A stretch of 19,822 bases of DNA from an uncultured Amaricoccus sp. (GCF_937858865.1 NZ_CALLYO010000616.1:1-19822); one strand, 5' to 3'. Counted from the first letter of the stretch, positions 8,537 to 15,840 are shown. Translations and numbers: made by a program. Notes: generated by a model from the letters alone, not told the origin.

Positions 8537-8540
8537 GGAG
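8537..8540 (+). promoter_or_regulatory. Ribosome binding site deciding the vgrG start
   Basis: GGAG sits six bases before the ATG at 8547. The in-frame TTG at 8496 has no such site and would add residues unlike a VgrG N-terminus. Confidence 0.7.
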
Positions 8541-8546
8541 ACCAGG

Positions 8547-10874
8547 ATGCCCGAGGATCGCGCGATCACCGTCGAGACCGCCGGCGGCCAGACGCTGACC
8601 TTCACGCATCTCGACGGCTTCGACGAGATCAGCCGCTGCTTCGAGTTCATCGTCGGGCTGGTCGGGCCCGAGCTCGACGTCGAGGCGGACGCGCTCATCA
8701 ACCTGCCGCTCGCGATCGAGGCCGAGTCGGGCGAGCCTAAGCGGTGGATCCACGGGCTGGTCACCGAGTTCCGCCTCGTTGCCGTCGAGGACCGGGTGGC
8801 GAGCTACGAGGTGGTGCTGCGCCCCTGGCTCTGGCTGCTGGCACTGACCTGCGACTGCCGCATCTTCCAGAACCTCGGCGTCGTCGAGATCGTCGAGGAG
8901 ATCTTCGGCAAGTACCCCGAGGCGAGCTTCGACAAGCGGCTGCAGAAGAGCTATCCGCCGCGGGAATACTGCGTGCAGTACGACGAGAGCGACCTCGACT
9001 TCGTGCAGCGGCTGCTGGAGCACGAGGGGATCTTCTATTTCTTCGAATACAGCGACAGCGGCCATACCCTCGTGCTGGCCGACTCGATCGCGCGGCTGAA
9101 GCCGGCGAAGGGCTACGAGACGGTGCCCTTCCATATCGAGGACAGCCCGCAGCGGCGCGACCGCGACTTCCTCTCGCGGTGGCTGGTGACGAGCTCGCTG
9201 CGGCCGGCGGCCTATGCGCATGCGGACTACAACTTCGAGACGCCGAGCCTCTCGCTCGTCACCCAGTCCGAGGCCGAGCCGGTGGCCAAGCTCTTCAGGG
9301 GCGAGATCTACCGCCAGCCGGGGGCGCACCAGGACCTCGGGCTCGGCGACGAGGTGGCGGCGATCCGGCGCGAGGAGCTGCAGGCGCCGCACGTGCGGGT
9401 CCTGGCCGGCGGCACCGCGCGCGGCCTCGCGTCGGGGTGCACGTTCACGCTCGAGAACCATCCCCGCGAGAGCCAGAACGCCGAGTATCTGGTGCTGCGG
9501 ACCGACTACCGCATCGTCGATCCCGAGCATCGCCCGACGCTGGCGGGCATGGGCGAGAGCTACCGCATCGAGCTCGTGGTCGCGCCGACCTCGCTCCCCT
9601 ACCGGCCGCCGCGGGCGACGCCGCGGCCGGTGATGCGCGGGCCGCAGACCGCGACGGTGGTGGGGCCGGGGGGCGCGGAGATCTTCACCGACGAATATGC
9701 CCGGGTGAAGGTGCAGTTCCACTGGGACCGGCTCGGCAAGCGCGACGAGAACAGCTCCTGCTTCGTGCGGGTCTCGGCGGCCTGGGCAGGCGCCGGCTGG
9801 GGGTTCATCCAGATCCCGCGCATAGGCCAGGAGGTGATCGTCGACTTCATCGAGGGCGATCCCGACCGGCCGATCATCACCGGGCGGGTCTACAACGCGG
9901 CCGAGATGCCGCCCTACGGGCTGCCGGGGAACGAGACGCAGTCGGGCTGGAAGTCGAACTCCTCGCCGGGGGGCGGCGGCTACAACGAGCTGATGTTCGA
10001 GGACAAGGCCGGGTCGGAGCTCGTCAACTTCCAGGCGCAGAAGGACCACAACCTCCTGGTGAAGAACGATCGCAGCAAGCTGGTGCAGCACGACCAGGCG
10101 GACCGGATCGACAACAACGCCAAGCATTCGGTGGGCGTGGACCTCGACGAGGACGTGGGCAACAACAAGACGACGCAGGTCGGGGTCGACCGGACGGTGA
10201 CGATCGGCTCGAACGATACGGAGAGCGTGGGGGCGAACCGCTCGCTGACCGTAGGGGTGGACGAGACCATCTCGATCGGCTCGAACTCGAGCGAGACGAT
10301 CGGGGCGAACCATACCCAGACGGTGGCGCTGGTGCAGACGATCACCGTCGGGGCGGCGCGGGTCGACACGGTGGGCGCCGCCGAGACGCGGACGGTGGGG
10401 GCGGCGCAGGTCAACACCATCGGCGGGGTGCGGCAGGTCAGCGTCGGCCTGGCCCAGAGCCACGACATCGGCGCCTCGGACAGCTGGACGATCGGTGCCG
10501 GGCAGTCGGTGGACGTAGGCGCCGGGCAGGACGTGAAGATCGCGGCCGCCCAGAGCTTCGACGTCGGCGGGGCGCGCAGCGCGAAGATCGGCGCCGACGA
10601 TTCGACCGAGGTCGCCGGAGCGCGGGCGCTGAAGATCGGCAAGGGCAGCCTGGTCGAGATCGCCGAGGACGGGGCGATCAAGGTCGGCAAGGACTGCCTG
10701 ATCGACGCGGGCGAGTCGATCGTCCTGAAATGCGGCTCGGCAGCGATCGCGATGAAGAAGGACGGGACGATCTCCATCGAGGGCAAGGATATCACCATCA
10801 AGGGCTCGGGCAAGATCGACGTGAAGGCTTCGGGGGAGATCACGATGAAGGGGTCGAAGATCAACCAGAACTGA
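8547..10874 (+). CDS. vgrG: Type VI secretion spike protein VgrG (TssI)
   Basis: This 775-residue protein forms the trimeric needle tip of the type VI secretion system. The gp27-like base covers about residues 1-370. It is followed by the gp5-like OB-fold (about 385-455) with VKVQFHWDR and GDPDRPIITGRV, then a long beta-helix needle (about 460-775) with a two-residue IG/VG register. The protein ends in KINQN with no extra C-terminal effector domain, so cargo must be carried by partners such as the DUF4150 protein encoded opposite. It opens a plus-strand group with the DUF6484 gene and a TIGR02270-like fragment. A promoter with extended -10 lies upstream. The length and domain order are normal for the family. 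Confidence 0.96.
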   Translation: MPEDRAITVETAGGQTLTFTHLDGFDEISRCFEFIVGLVGPELDVEADALINLPLAIEAESGEPKRWIHGLVTEFRLVAVEDRVASYEVVLRPWLWLLALTCDCRIFQNLGVVEIVEEIFGKYPEASFDKRLQKSYPPREYCVQYDESDLDFVQRLLEHEGIFYFFEYSDSGHTLVLADSIARLKPAKGYETVPFHIEDSPQRRDRDFLSRWLVTSSLRPAAYAHADYNFETPSLSLVTQSEAEPVAKLFRGEIYRQPGAHQDLGLGDEVAAIRREELQAPHVRVLAGGTARGLASGCTFTLENHPRESQNAEYLVLRTDYRIVDPEHRPTLAGMGESYRIELVVAPTSLPYRPPRATPRPVMRGPQTATVVGPGGAEIFTDEYARVKVQFHWDRLGKRDENSSCFVRVSAAWAGAGWGFIQIPRIGQEVIVDFIEGDPDRPIITGRVYNAAEMPPYGLPGNETQSGWKSNSSPGGGGYNELMFEDKAGSELVNFQAQKDHNLLVKNDRSKLVQHDQADRIDNNAKHSVGVDLDEDVGNNKTTQVGVDRTVTIGSNDTESVGANRSLTVGVDETISIGSNSSETIGANHTQTVALVQTITVGAARVDTVGAAETRTVGAAQVNTIGGVRQVSVGLAQSHDIGASDSWTIGAGQSVDVGAGQDVKIAAAQSFDVGGARSAKIGADDSTEVAGARALKIGKGSLVEIAEDGAIKVGKDCLIDAGESIVLKCGSAAIAMKKDGTISIEGKDITIKGSGKIDVKASGEITMKGSKINQN
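10104..10646 (+). repeat. vgrG: Short-period needle repeats of VgrG
   Basis: Residues about 520-700 consist of eight-residue units of the type T-V-G-x-x-x-T, with alternating IG and VG pairs and repeated GSN, GAN or GAA turns. These are the strands of the triple beta-helix needle. Changes in copy number would alter needle length. Confidence 0.7.
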
Positions 10875-10898
10875 GCGTGCGTCCGCACAGTGCGAATA

Positions 10899-10930
10899 TT
10901 GACTAACATGTTGATTTAAAAAGATATAAC
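10899..10930 (+). promoter_or_regulatory. Possible internal promoter before the DUF6484 gene
   Basis: The 95-base gap after vgrG is unusually A+T-rich. It contains TTGACT (10899-10904), the palindrome AACATGTT (10905-10912) and TATAAC (10925-10930). The 20-base spacer between the two hexamers is too long for a standard sigma-70 promoter, so this is only a candidate. Confidence 0.22.
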
Positions 10931-10969
10931 TGGCGGCGTTAACTCGAACGAAAGGTGTGTGAACGAAAG

Positions 10970-11392
10970 ATGACAACGACGCTTGAGCGGATCGACGGCG
11001 TGGTGATCGGCGCGCTGGTCGGCTTCGAGGCCGAGGTGCCGCTGGTGGTCTTCGCCGGCAATCCGCGCGACGCGGCGGTCCCGGCGCGGACGCTGGCGCC
11101 GCTCGACTATGCAGCGATCGGCGCCGAGGTGGCGCTCCTCTTCGAGGCCGGCGACCCGGCGCGCCCGCTCATCGTCGGCCGCATCGTCGATCCCGCCCGT
11201 CGCCCCGCCCCGGTGGTCGTGCGCGACGGCGAGCGGGTGCGGGTGACGGCGGAGGAGCGGATCGAGCTCCGGGTCGGCAAGGCTTCGATCATCATGGAGA
11301 AGGACGGGCGGATCATCATCCGCGGCAGCTACGTCACGAGCCACGCCAGCGCGACGATGCGCATCCGCGGTGGGTCGGTCAACCTGAACTGA
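10970..11392 (+). CDS. DUF6484 protein, VgrG-like OB-fold with short needle tail
   Basis: This 140-residue protein matches what I know of DUF6484, a family found beside vgrG genes. Residues about 8-75 resemble an OB-fold. The stretch 51-72 aligns without gaps to VgrG residues 427-448, with 12 of 22 identical (both carry G-x-E-V, GDP-x-RP and GR). Residues 106-119 (SIIMEKDG and following) match VgrG 733-746, and both proteins end in an N-x-N tail. It therefore looks like a VgrG core and needle end without the gp27-like base. I chose the ATG at 10970; a GTG at 10955 is an alternative. Its stop shares one base with the next start, implying coupled translation. It is probably a spike component or adaptor; the exact role is unknown. 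Confidence 0.75.
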   Translation: MTTTLERIDGVVIGALVGFEAEVPLVVFAGNPRDAAVPARTLAPLDYAAIGAEVALLFEAGDPARPLIVGRIVDPARRPAPVVVRDGERVRVTAEERIELRVGKASIIMEKDGRIIIRGSYVTSHASATMRIRGGSVNLN

Positions 11393-11742
11393 TGCCGGCG
11401 CCGGTGCTCTACGAGATCGTGCGCCAGCACGCCGAGATGGCGGCCTTCCTGTGGACGGTCTACGACCGGGCGCGCCTCTACCCCGAGGAGAATCCCGAGC
11501 TCGACGAGGTGCGCCTGGCCCGGCTGGTGGAGCGGCTGGAGGCGCATCTCGACGGGCTGCGCGTCGCCGGAGCCGAGGGCCTGCGGATCGCCGAGGAACG
11601 CTATGCGGAATACCCCGAGGCGGGGGAGCTGTTCGTGCTGAGGATGCTCAGGCCGGGGGCGGAGCGGCTCAGGGTGGTGGACCTCGATCTGGCCAAGGTC
11701 AGGAAATATTTGTCCGAAACCTTGCCAAAGGCCGAGGCTTAA
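11392..11742 (+). CDS. Truncated TIGR02270-like protein (probable remnant)
   Basis: This 116-residue protein begins like the N-terminus of TIGR02270 proteins (VLYEIVRQHAEMAAFLW, then LVERLEAHLDGLRVAG at about residues 46-61), a HEAT-repeat family often found in type VI clusters and usually about 400 residues long. The repeats are missing. The last 25-30 residues (ending LSETLPKAEA) are unlike the family and lie where G+C begins to fall. The start overlaps the DUF6484 stop by one base. The stop TAA overlaps the stop of the convergent immunity gene by four bases. I read it as a gene cut short by arrival of the adjacent cassette; a genuine short variant is possible. Confidence 0.55.
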   Translation: MPAPVLYEIVRQHAEMAAFLWTVYDRARLYPEENPELDEVRLARLVERLEAHLDGLRVAGAEGLRIAEERYAEYPEAGELFVLRMLRPGAERLRVVDLDLAKVRKYLSETLPKAEA

Positions 11743-13500
11743 CCGCCGTATTGGGTCATGTCGAGCTGGCTAAGGAAGATGTTGCCGTCATAGCCCAATT
11801 CAAAACCCCACCAGTCTTCACCGTCAAAGACAAAGACTTCTTTCCAGCCTGCAATCGCCAATAGCTCGGTCGAGGCATGCATGGTGAAACCCTGGCCAAT
11901 GGCGCGGAAGGGCTCGATCACGTCACCGTTCTGCACCGAGATGCCGTAATTCGCGTCGCTCCAATAGCGGCGACCCTTGAACTCGATGACGCCCATATAG
12001 GCGAAGCCTTCGTTTGCGAGGGGGATAAGTTCGAAATCACGGACCTCGAAGCAATTGCCGTCGAAGCCGGCCAGAAAGATGCTGCCCCCTTCGCCGACAT
12101 GGATGTCGTTGAAGTCCGCCTGGACCGGCAGGTCGAGCGACACCCATTGCCTCCCTTCGAGCTGCAACAGTTCACCACGGCTGCCACAGGCGTATATCTG
12201 CTGCGGCGATCGCCCGTGGATTGCCTTCAGATAACTGTCGTCATAGGGCTGAAGCACTTGCCACCCGTCTCCTTCGCGGGTGTAGCCGATACCCCGGTTG
12301 CCGATGACATACTGGTGACCCTCGTCCAACGCCCACAGCCGCCGCAGCATGCCTTGCGGAAGCTCGGTCTGGCTGTCGCCGCCGGGTTGCAGCTCGTGAA
12401 TGATGCCCCCGAGTTCCAGAACCAAATGGTGTTCAGGACCAAGGCTGGCGTGCGACTTGATCGAGTCCTCGATACGCAGGCGAATGTCGAAGGTCAGCGA
12501 CGCGCCGAAACGGACGTCCAAAAGGAACGAGCGCGCAAACTCGCTATGCTGGTCGCTCAGTTCAAAACTGGCGCTGAACCGGTCGCCGCCGAGATGAAAG
12601 GCGTCAATCGTCTCGATATCCACCTCGTCTGGCGCCAGCGCGTCGATCTTCCATCCGCCCGGCGGCGGCGCTCTCCTTGCCATGGGTCAGGTCCTGATCT
12701 GAACGGATTTCACTTCGTCGACGGTTGGCTGTCGCATCTCGCCAGAATCCTTGTCTTTCACCGGCTGGGCGCAAGCCGCCAGGTAGGAAAGGATGATCAG
12801 CGTCAGACATTCGAGAGCTTCCTCCTTCTTGTCTGGGTTGCTCTTCAGGGCTTCATGGTGCTCACCGACAGCTTCCATTGTCTTGGTGGTTGCCGCGCCC
12901 ACGGTCGGCTGCGGGTTTTCGCTTTTGGCAAGATACTCGCGCATGTCCGCGGTCTTTTCGTAATGCGGCGTCCCCTTCTTCGAGCCTTCGCCGCGTTTTC
13001 CGAAGCCGGCGGCATCCTTGTGGCGGGCTGTCATGCAGACGCAAGGTGCATCATTCATGTCATAGCCGGGGAAATTCTTGTGGTTTGGTCCGCCACGCGC
13101 CTTTTGCAGCATCTGGTTTTCGAAGAAGTGCTCGGATTCCTTGACTGGCTTCTTGTCGGCCGCCTTCTCTGCTTCCGTCTTGCAGGGGTTGTCGCCGTGG
13201 GTATGGACCTGCATCCCCAGTTCATTCAGCAGGGTGGCGCATTCCATGATCTTCTTGTTCGCCTTGCAGATTTGCGGCCAAGGTCCCGTATTTCCAATTG
13301 GAGAGGCATGGTTATGCGTAGCCAAGTCGCTGAACCGGATCACCGGCTCGCCGTCGAACTTCACGTCGTTCGACCACGAGTTGAAGTACTTCTTGCCGGT
13401 ATTCTTCGAGGTAATGAGACCTTTTTTTGCTGCTGCTCCGGCCTCGGTACCGGACGTTTTCGACTCGTCCGCTTTGTTCTTGATGCTCACGGTCTTGCCG
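11700..13500. other. Low-GC cargo island
   Basis: Sampled 60-base stretches inside count 30/60 G+C (11761-11820), 32/60 (13021-13080) and 27/60 (13381-13440). Outside they count 47/60 (15841-15900) and 45/60 (13561-13620). The island covers the whole presumed immunity gene and all but the first 60-80 codons of the effector gene. No insertion sequence or terminal repeat is visible at either edge. The pattern fits replacement by homologous recombination in the conserved effector N-terminus. Confidence 0.65.
11739..12683 (-). CDS. Presumed immunity protein, beta-propeller-like
   Basis: I do not recognise a named family for this 314-residue protein. It has no signal peptide or membrane segment, so it should be cytoplasmic. 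Residues about 115-300 show repeated units of about 40 residues (YVIGNRG, IYACGSRGELLQL, IFLAGFDGNCFEV, RYWSDANYGISV, EVFVFDGEDWWGF), each with small-residue turns followed by aromatic-ended strands, as in beta-propellers. It starts three bases after the stop of the DUF4150 effector gene, with AGGA about ten bases before the ATG. It is the last gene of the T6SS string and shares its low G+C. Position and compartment argue for neutralising the effector; this is inference. Its stop overlaps that of the convergent gene. Confidence 0.62.
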   Translation of the reverse strand: MARRAPPPGGWKIDALAPDEVDIETIDAFHLGGDRFSASFELSDQHSEFARSFLLDVRFGASLTFDIRLRIEDSIKSHASLGPEHHLVLELGGIIHELQPGGDSQTELPQGMLRRLWALDEGHQYVIGNRGIGYTREGDGWQVLQPYDDSYLKAIHGRSPQQIYACGSRGELLQLEGRQWVSLDLPVQADFNDIHVGEGGSIFLAGFDGNCFEVRDFELIPLANEGFAYMGVIEFKGRRYWSDANYGISVQNGDVIEPFRAIGQGFTMHASTELLAIAGWKEVFVFDGEDWWGFELGYDGNIFLSQLDMTQYGG

Positions 13501-13691
13501 CCGATGAGGACGGTGCCGGTGCCCTGTTCGGTGTCCGAGGCCATGCCGAAGCTCGGATAGGGGACTGGCACGCCCGGCGGCGTCGCCGGATTCTCGGGCG
13601 GTGTGAAGCAGGTGTCGGGCATTGCGGCGATGGTCTTGGCGTTGACCGCCTTGCCCGAGATTTCCAGCCCGTTGGCGAAGACGCCCGACAT
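12687..13691 (-). CDS. DUF4150 (PAAR-like) type VI effector with probable HNH/GHH nuclease C-terminus
   Basis: This is a 334-residue protein. Residues 1-about 130 are a DUF4150/PAAR-like domain (PDTCFTPP at 26-33, VPVPYPSFG at 41-49, SDT at 52-54, DVKFDGEPV near 109-117), which caps the VgrG tip. The C-terminal 200 residues hold a polymorphic-toxin-like block: EH at 187-188, PGYDMNDAPCVCM at 208-220, His224 and GTPHYE at 240-245. This spacing resembles Tox-GHH/HNH-endonuclease VII type toxins. DNA is the likely target, but the fold is inferred. A hydrophobic stretch lies at about 295-308. The start ATG overlaps the upstream stop by one base and has GAGGG about eight bases before it. G+C falls inside the PAAR-like domain, which suggests a chimera of resident N-terminus and imported toxin tip. 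Confidence 0.8.
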   Translation of the reverse strand: MSGVFANGLEISGKAVNAKTIAAMPDTCFTPPENPATPPGVPVPYPSFGMASDTEQGTGTVLIGGKTVSIKNKADESKTSGTEAGAAAKKGLITSKNTGKKYFNSWSNDVKFDGEPVIRFSDLATHNHASPIGNTGPWPQICKANKKIMECATLLNELGMQVHTHGDNPCKTEAEKAADKKPVKESEHFFENQMLQKARGGPNHKNFPGYDMNDAPCVCMTARHKDAAGFGKRGEGSKKGTPHYEKTADMREYLAKSENPQPTVGAATTKTMEAVGEHHEALKSNPDKKEEALECLTLIILSYLAACAQPVKDKDSGEMRQPTVDEVKSVQIRT

Positions 13692-14743
13692 CAGGCGGCC
13701 CTCGCCGCTCCCGCGGCGCGGACCTCGTGCAGGACTGCGGCCCCGCAGGCGCCGTCGTCGCTCGAGGCCTCGATCAGGACCGGGCTGCCGGGGGCGTAGC
13801 CCTTGACCGCCGCCGTCAGCGCCATGCCGATCATCACGGGCACGACCGCCGCGCCGATGTTGCCGAGGTTCTCGCCGGGGCTCCAGAAATCCTGGAAGGC
13901 GGTCCGTCCGCGCTCGAGGCGGAGGCTGGCGAGCGTCGACTGCTTGAAGAAGAACTGTTCGCCGATCAGGTCGCCGATCCGGTATTCGACGTGGGCGAGG
14001 TCGACGTCGGCGGCCTTCAGGGCGGCGTCGTAGGCCGCCGTCATCCCGTCGCCGCGGAGCGGCAGGTGCGCGCCGTCCTCGTCCAGCCCGTTGTAGAGGA
14101 ACGCCGGTTCGCGGGCGAGGCCGAGGCCGGTCAGGCGCAGGGGCCCGGTCGAGCCGACCAGCACCGCCGCCGCCGCCTCGCCGGGGATGAAGCCGTTGGC
14201 GTTGCCGGGGCCGAGGAGCCGCCTGGCGGCGAGGTAATGGGCGATGCTCGCGACGGTCAGATAGCTGTCGATGCCGAGGATCAGGACCTGCTCCGCCGCG
14301 CCTTCGGCCAGCAGTCTTCCGGCGCGGTTCAGCGCGACGAAGCCCGACGGCCGGCCATGGGCGATCAGTTGGGTGCGGGTGCGGGAGGGCAGGCCGACGA
14401 TGGCGGCGAGATCGCGCAGGAAGGCCTCCGGGTCGGGCACGGGACGCCCGGGGCGGGTGGTTTCGGCGAGGCAGAGGACGAGGGCCAGGTCGGGCTCGAC
14501 CACCGGCGCGGCGCCGAGCGCGTCGGCCACCGCGCCGGCGGCGAGATGCGCCATGCGCCTCCGGCCGATCCAGTTGCGGGGCAGCGGCACCGGGGCGCCG
14601 ATGAGCCATTCGCCGCCTAGGCCGAGGAAGCGGGTCTCCCGGAAGCCGTCGAGGCGGGCGCGCATGGCGGCGCAGGCGGAGGGGGCGTCGAGGCCGACGG
14701 CGGTGACCATGCCGGCGGAGACGATGCCGAGCCCGAGGGTCAT
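13691..14743 (-). CDS. Thiolase-fold ketosynthase-like protein, catalytically dead
   Basis: This 350-residue protein has the shape of a beta-ketoacyl synthase (GIVSAGMVTAVG at 6-17, VLILGIDS at 153-160, GFIPGEAAAAVLVG at 184-197). The three catalytic positions are all changed. Alignment of HGRPSGFVAL (129-138) with the family's TACSS-x-LVAL puts Arg131 at the nucleophilic Cys. VEYRIGDLIG (252-261) puts Arg255 at the first His. NLGNIGAA (292-299) puts Asn295 at the second His. It cannot condense acyl chains by the known mechanism. Its start overlaps the DUF2169 stop by four bases (ATGA) and its stop touches the effector start, so it is probably made together with both. A role as effector chaperone or adaptor is inferred from this position. 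Confidence 0.82.
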   Translation of the reverse strand: MTLGLGIVSAGMVTAVGLDAPSACAAMRARLDGFRETRFLGLGGEWLIGAPVPLPRNWIGRRRMAHLAAGAVADALGAAPVVEPDLALVLCLAETTRPGRPVPDPEAFLRDLAAIVGLPSRTRTQLIAHGRPSGFVALNRAGRLLAEGAAEQVLILGIDSYLTVASIAHYLAARRLLGPGNANGFIPGEAAAAVLVGSTGPLRLTGLGLAREPAFLYNGLDEDGAHLPLRGDGMTAAYDAALKAADVDLAHVEYRIGDLIGEQFFFKQSTLASLRLERGRTAFQDFWSPGENLGNIGAAVVPVMIGMALTAAVKGYAPGSPVLIEASSDDGACGAAVLHEVRAAGAARAA

Positions 14744-15840
14744 GCGTCCTCGTCCTCGGGGACGGGGATGCCGGCGGCGCGGAGGTAGGCGCGGCCTTCG
14801 CGGCGGGCGCGGAGCATGGCCTCGGTCGGGGAGCCGACCCAGGCTTCGGTGAAGTCGAGGATGGTGCGCTGGATGCGGCAGGAGACGCGCCAGACGAGGC
14901 AGAGGCGGCGGTTCTCGGGGTCGAAGAGGATCGTGTCGGGGAGGAGGGTGGCTTCGAGGGCGATGGCGCGGCCCTTGAAGAGGGTGACCGGCAGGCTGGT
15001 GGCGGGGAGGCGGAAGTTCTCCTTGCCGCGGGGCGTGAGGTTGGCGAGGACGACCTCCTCGCCGCCGCGGGGCGGGGTCGTCTGCTGGTCGGGCGGGGAC
15101 ATCTGGTAGTAGCGGTCGTCGAAGTCGGGCGGCAGGAAGGGGAAGATGTTGTCGATCCAGTTCCGGTCGTAGGTGCCGCCATGCTCGATGCGGCCGGGCC
15201 AGCCGCGGCCCATCGGGCCGAAGCTCATCGGGGTGTAGTCGCCGAAGGGGGTCGAGATCTCCTCGCCGACGGCCTGGGTCGAGGGCAGCGCGAGGCCGGG
15301 GATCAGGCGCTGGTGCCTGGGCTGCGACCAGCCGGTGCCGACCGGGTTGCGGAGGTAGGCGCCCGGCAGCGGGTCGTCGGGGTCGAGGCGGTCGGTGCCG
15401 CCCCAGGCGACATCGTAGGAGATCGGGCGGCGGAGGAAGGGCTCGGGCGAGGTGGCGGCGAAGAGCGGCCCGCGGGCGCGCCATTCGCGGTGGCCGAGGA
15501 CGTCGAGGACCTTGGACCAGGCGCCGAGCTTGACGCCGACCCGGACGCGGGTGGCCGGCCGGCCGCCGGGGGCGTAGGCGGCGCCGTTGAGGACGATGTC
15601 GCAGCGTGGCTTGCGGTGGGCGAAGTCGGTCTCCCAGAGCGGGGCGGAGAAGCCGGGGGCGCCGGTGTATTCGTCGGCCATGACGAGCGGCACCTGGGTG
15701 TCGGAGGGGCGGACCGGGCCGCCGATCTCGTCGGGGAAGTCGTAGGTGCCCTTGACGACGAGGAGGAGGTACTCGCGGCCCTCCTTGTCCATCGCCATGG
15801 TGAACTCGTGCGGGAAGCCGGTCTGGTTGTAGATCTGCAT
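14740..15840 (-). CDS. DUF2169 type VI effector adaptor
   Basis: This 366-residue protein belongs to the DUF2169 family. Known members act as adaptors that load PAAR-like or toxin cargo on VgrG, for example the protein required for Tde2 in Agrobacterium. It shows the family N-terminus (MQIYNQTGFPHEFT, then VVKGTYDF), GGTDRLDPDDP and NPVGTG in the middle, and IEHGGTYDRNWIDNIFPFLPPDFD-like residues (split around 210-235). No signal peptide or membrane segment is seen, so it is cytoplasmic. The ATG shares one base with the tagF stop and has AGAGG about ten bases upstream. Being followed by the ketosynthase-like gene and a DUF4150 effector, it most likely serves that effector. Confidence 0.88.
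   Translation of the reverse strand: MQIYNQTGFPHEFTMAMDKEGREYLLLVVKGTYDFPDEIGGPVRPSDTQVPLVMADEYTGAPGFSAPLWETDFAHRKPRCDIVLNGAAYAPGGRPATRVRVGVKLGAWSKVLDVLGHREWRARGPLFAATSPEPFLRRPISYDVAWGGTDRLDPDDPLPGAYLRNPVGTGWSQPRHQRLIPGLALPSTQAVGEEISTPFGDYTPMSFGPMGRGWPGRIEHGGTYDRNWIDNIFPFLPPDFDDRYYQMSPPDQQTTPPRGGEEVVLANLTPRGKENFRLPATSLPVTLFKGRAIALEATLLPDTILFDPENRRLCLVWRVSCRIQRTILDFTEAWVGSPTEAMLRARREGRAYLRAAGIPVPEDEDA

Larger units (their letters stand above)
8192..8546. other. Divergent intergenic region between the TPS operon and vgrG
   Basis: These 355 bases separate two divergent operons and hold no convincing gene. The part from about 8275 to 8370 is distinctly richer in A+T (for example AATAATCAAAAGGTTAAC at 8344-8361) and is the best place for the TPS-operon promoter, though I see no clear -35/-10 pair on the minus strand. 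The vgrG side holds an inverted repeat (8421-8440), a plausible promoter (8440-8469) and a small GC-rich stem (8511-8515 with 8520-8524) in the presumed leader. Confidence 0.7.

Noticed and set aside
8496..8546. Upstream extension of VgrG to the TTG at 8496
   Set aside because: The ATG at 8547 has a good GGAG site and gives the usual VgrG N-terminus.
8469..10976. Open frame of 835 codons on the minus strand opposite vgrG
   Set aside because: It is Arg/His/Leu/Asp-rich without recognisable domains and is the mirror of the well-supported vgrG gene.
11451..11864. Alternative plus-strand frame overlapping the TIGR02270-like fragment and the immunity gene end
   Set aside because: The product shows no motif, whereas the overlapping frame carries the AHLDGLRVAG family signature and a coupled start.
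13691..15484. Long continuous frame joining the ketosynthase-like gene to upstream sequence
   Set aside because: The upstream part is a Pro/Arg-rich mirror of the DUF2169 gene; the protein starts at the ATG at 14743 with GAGG sites before it.
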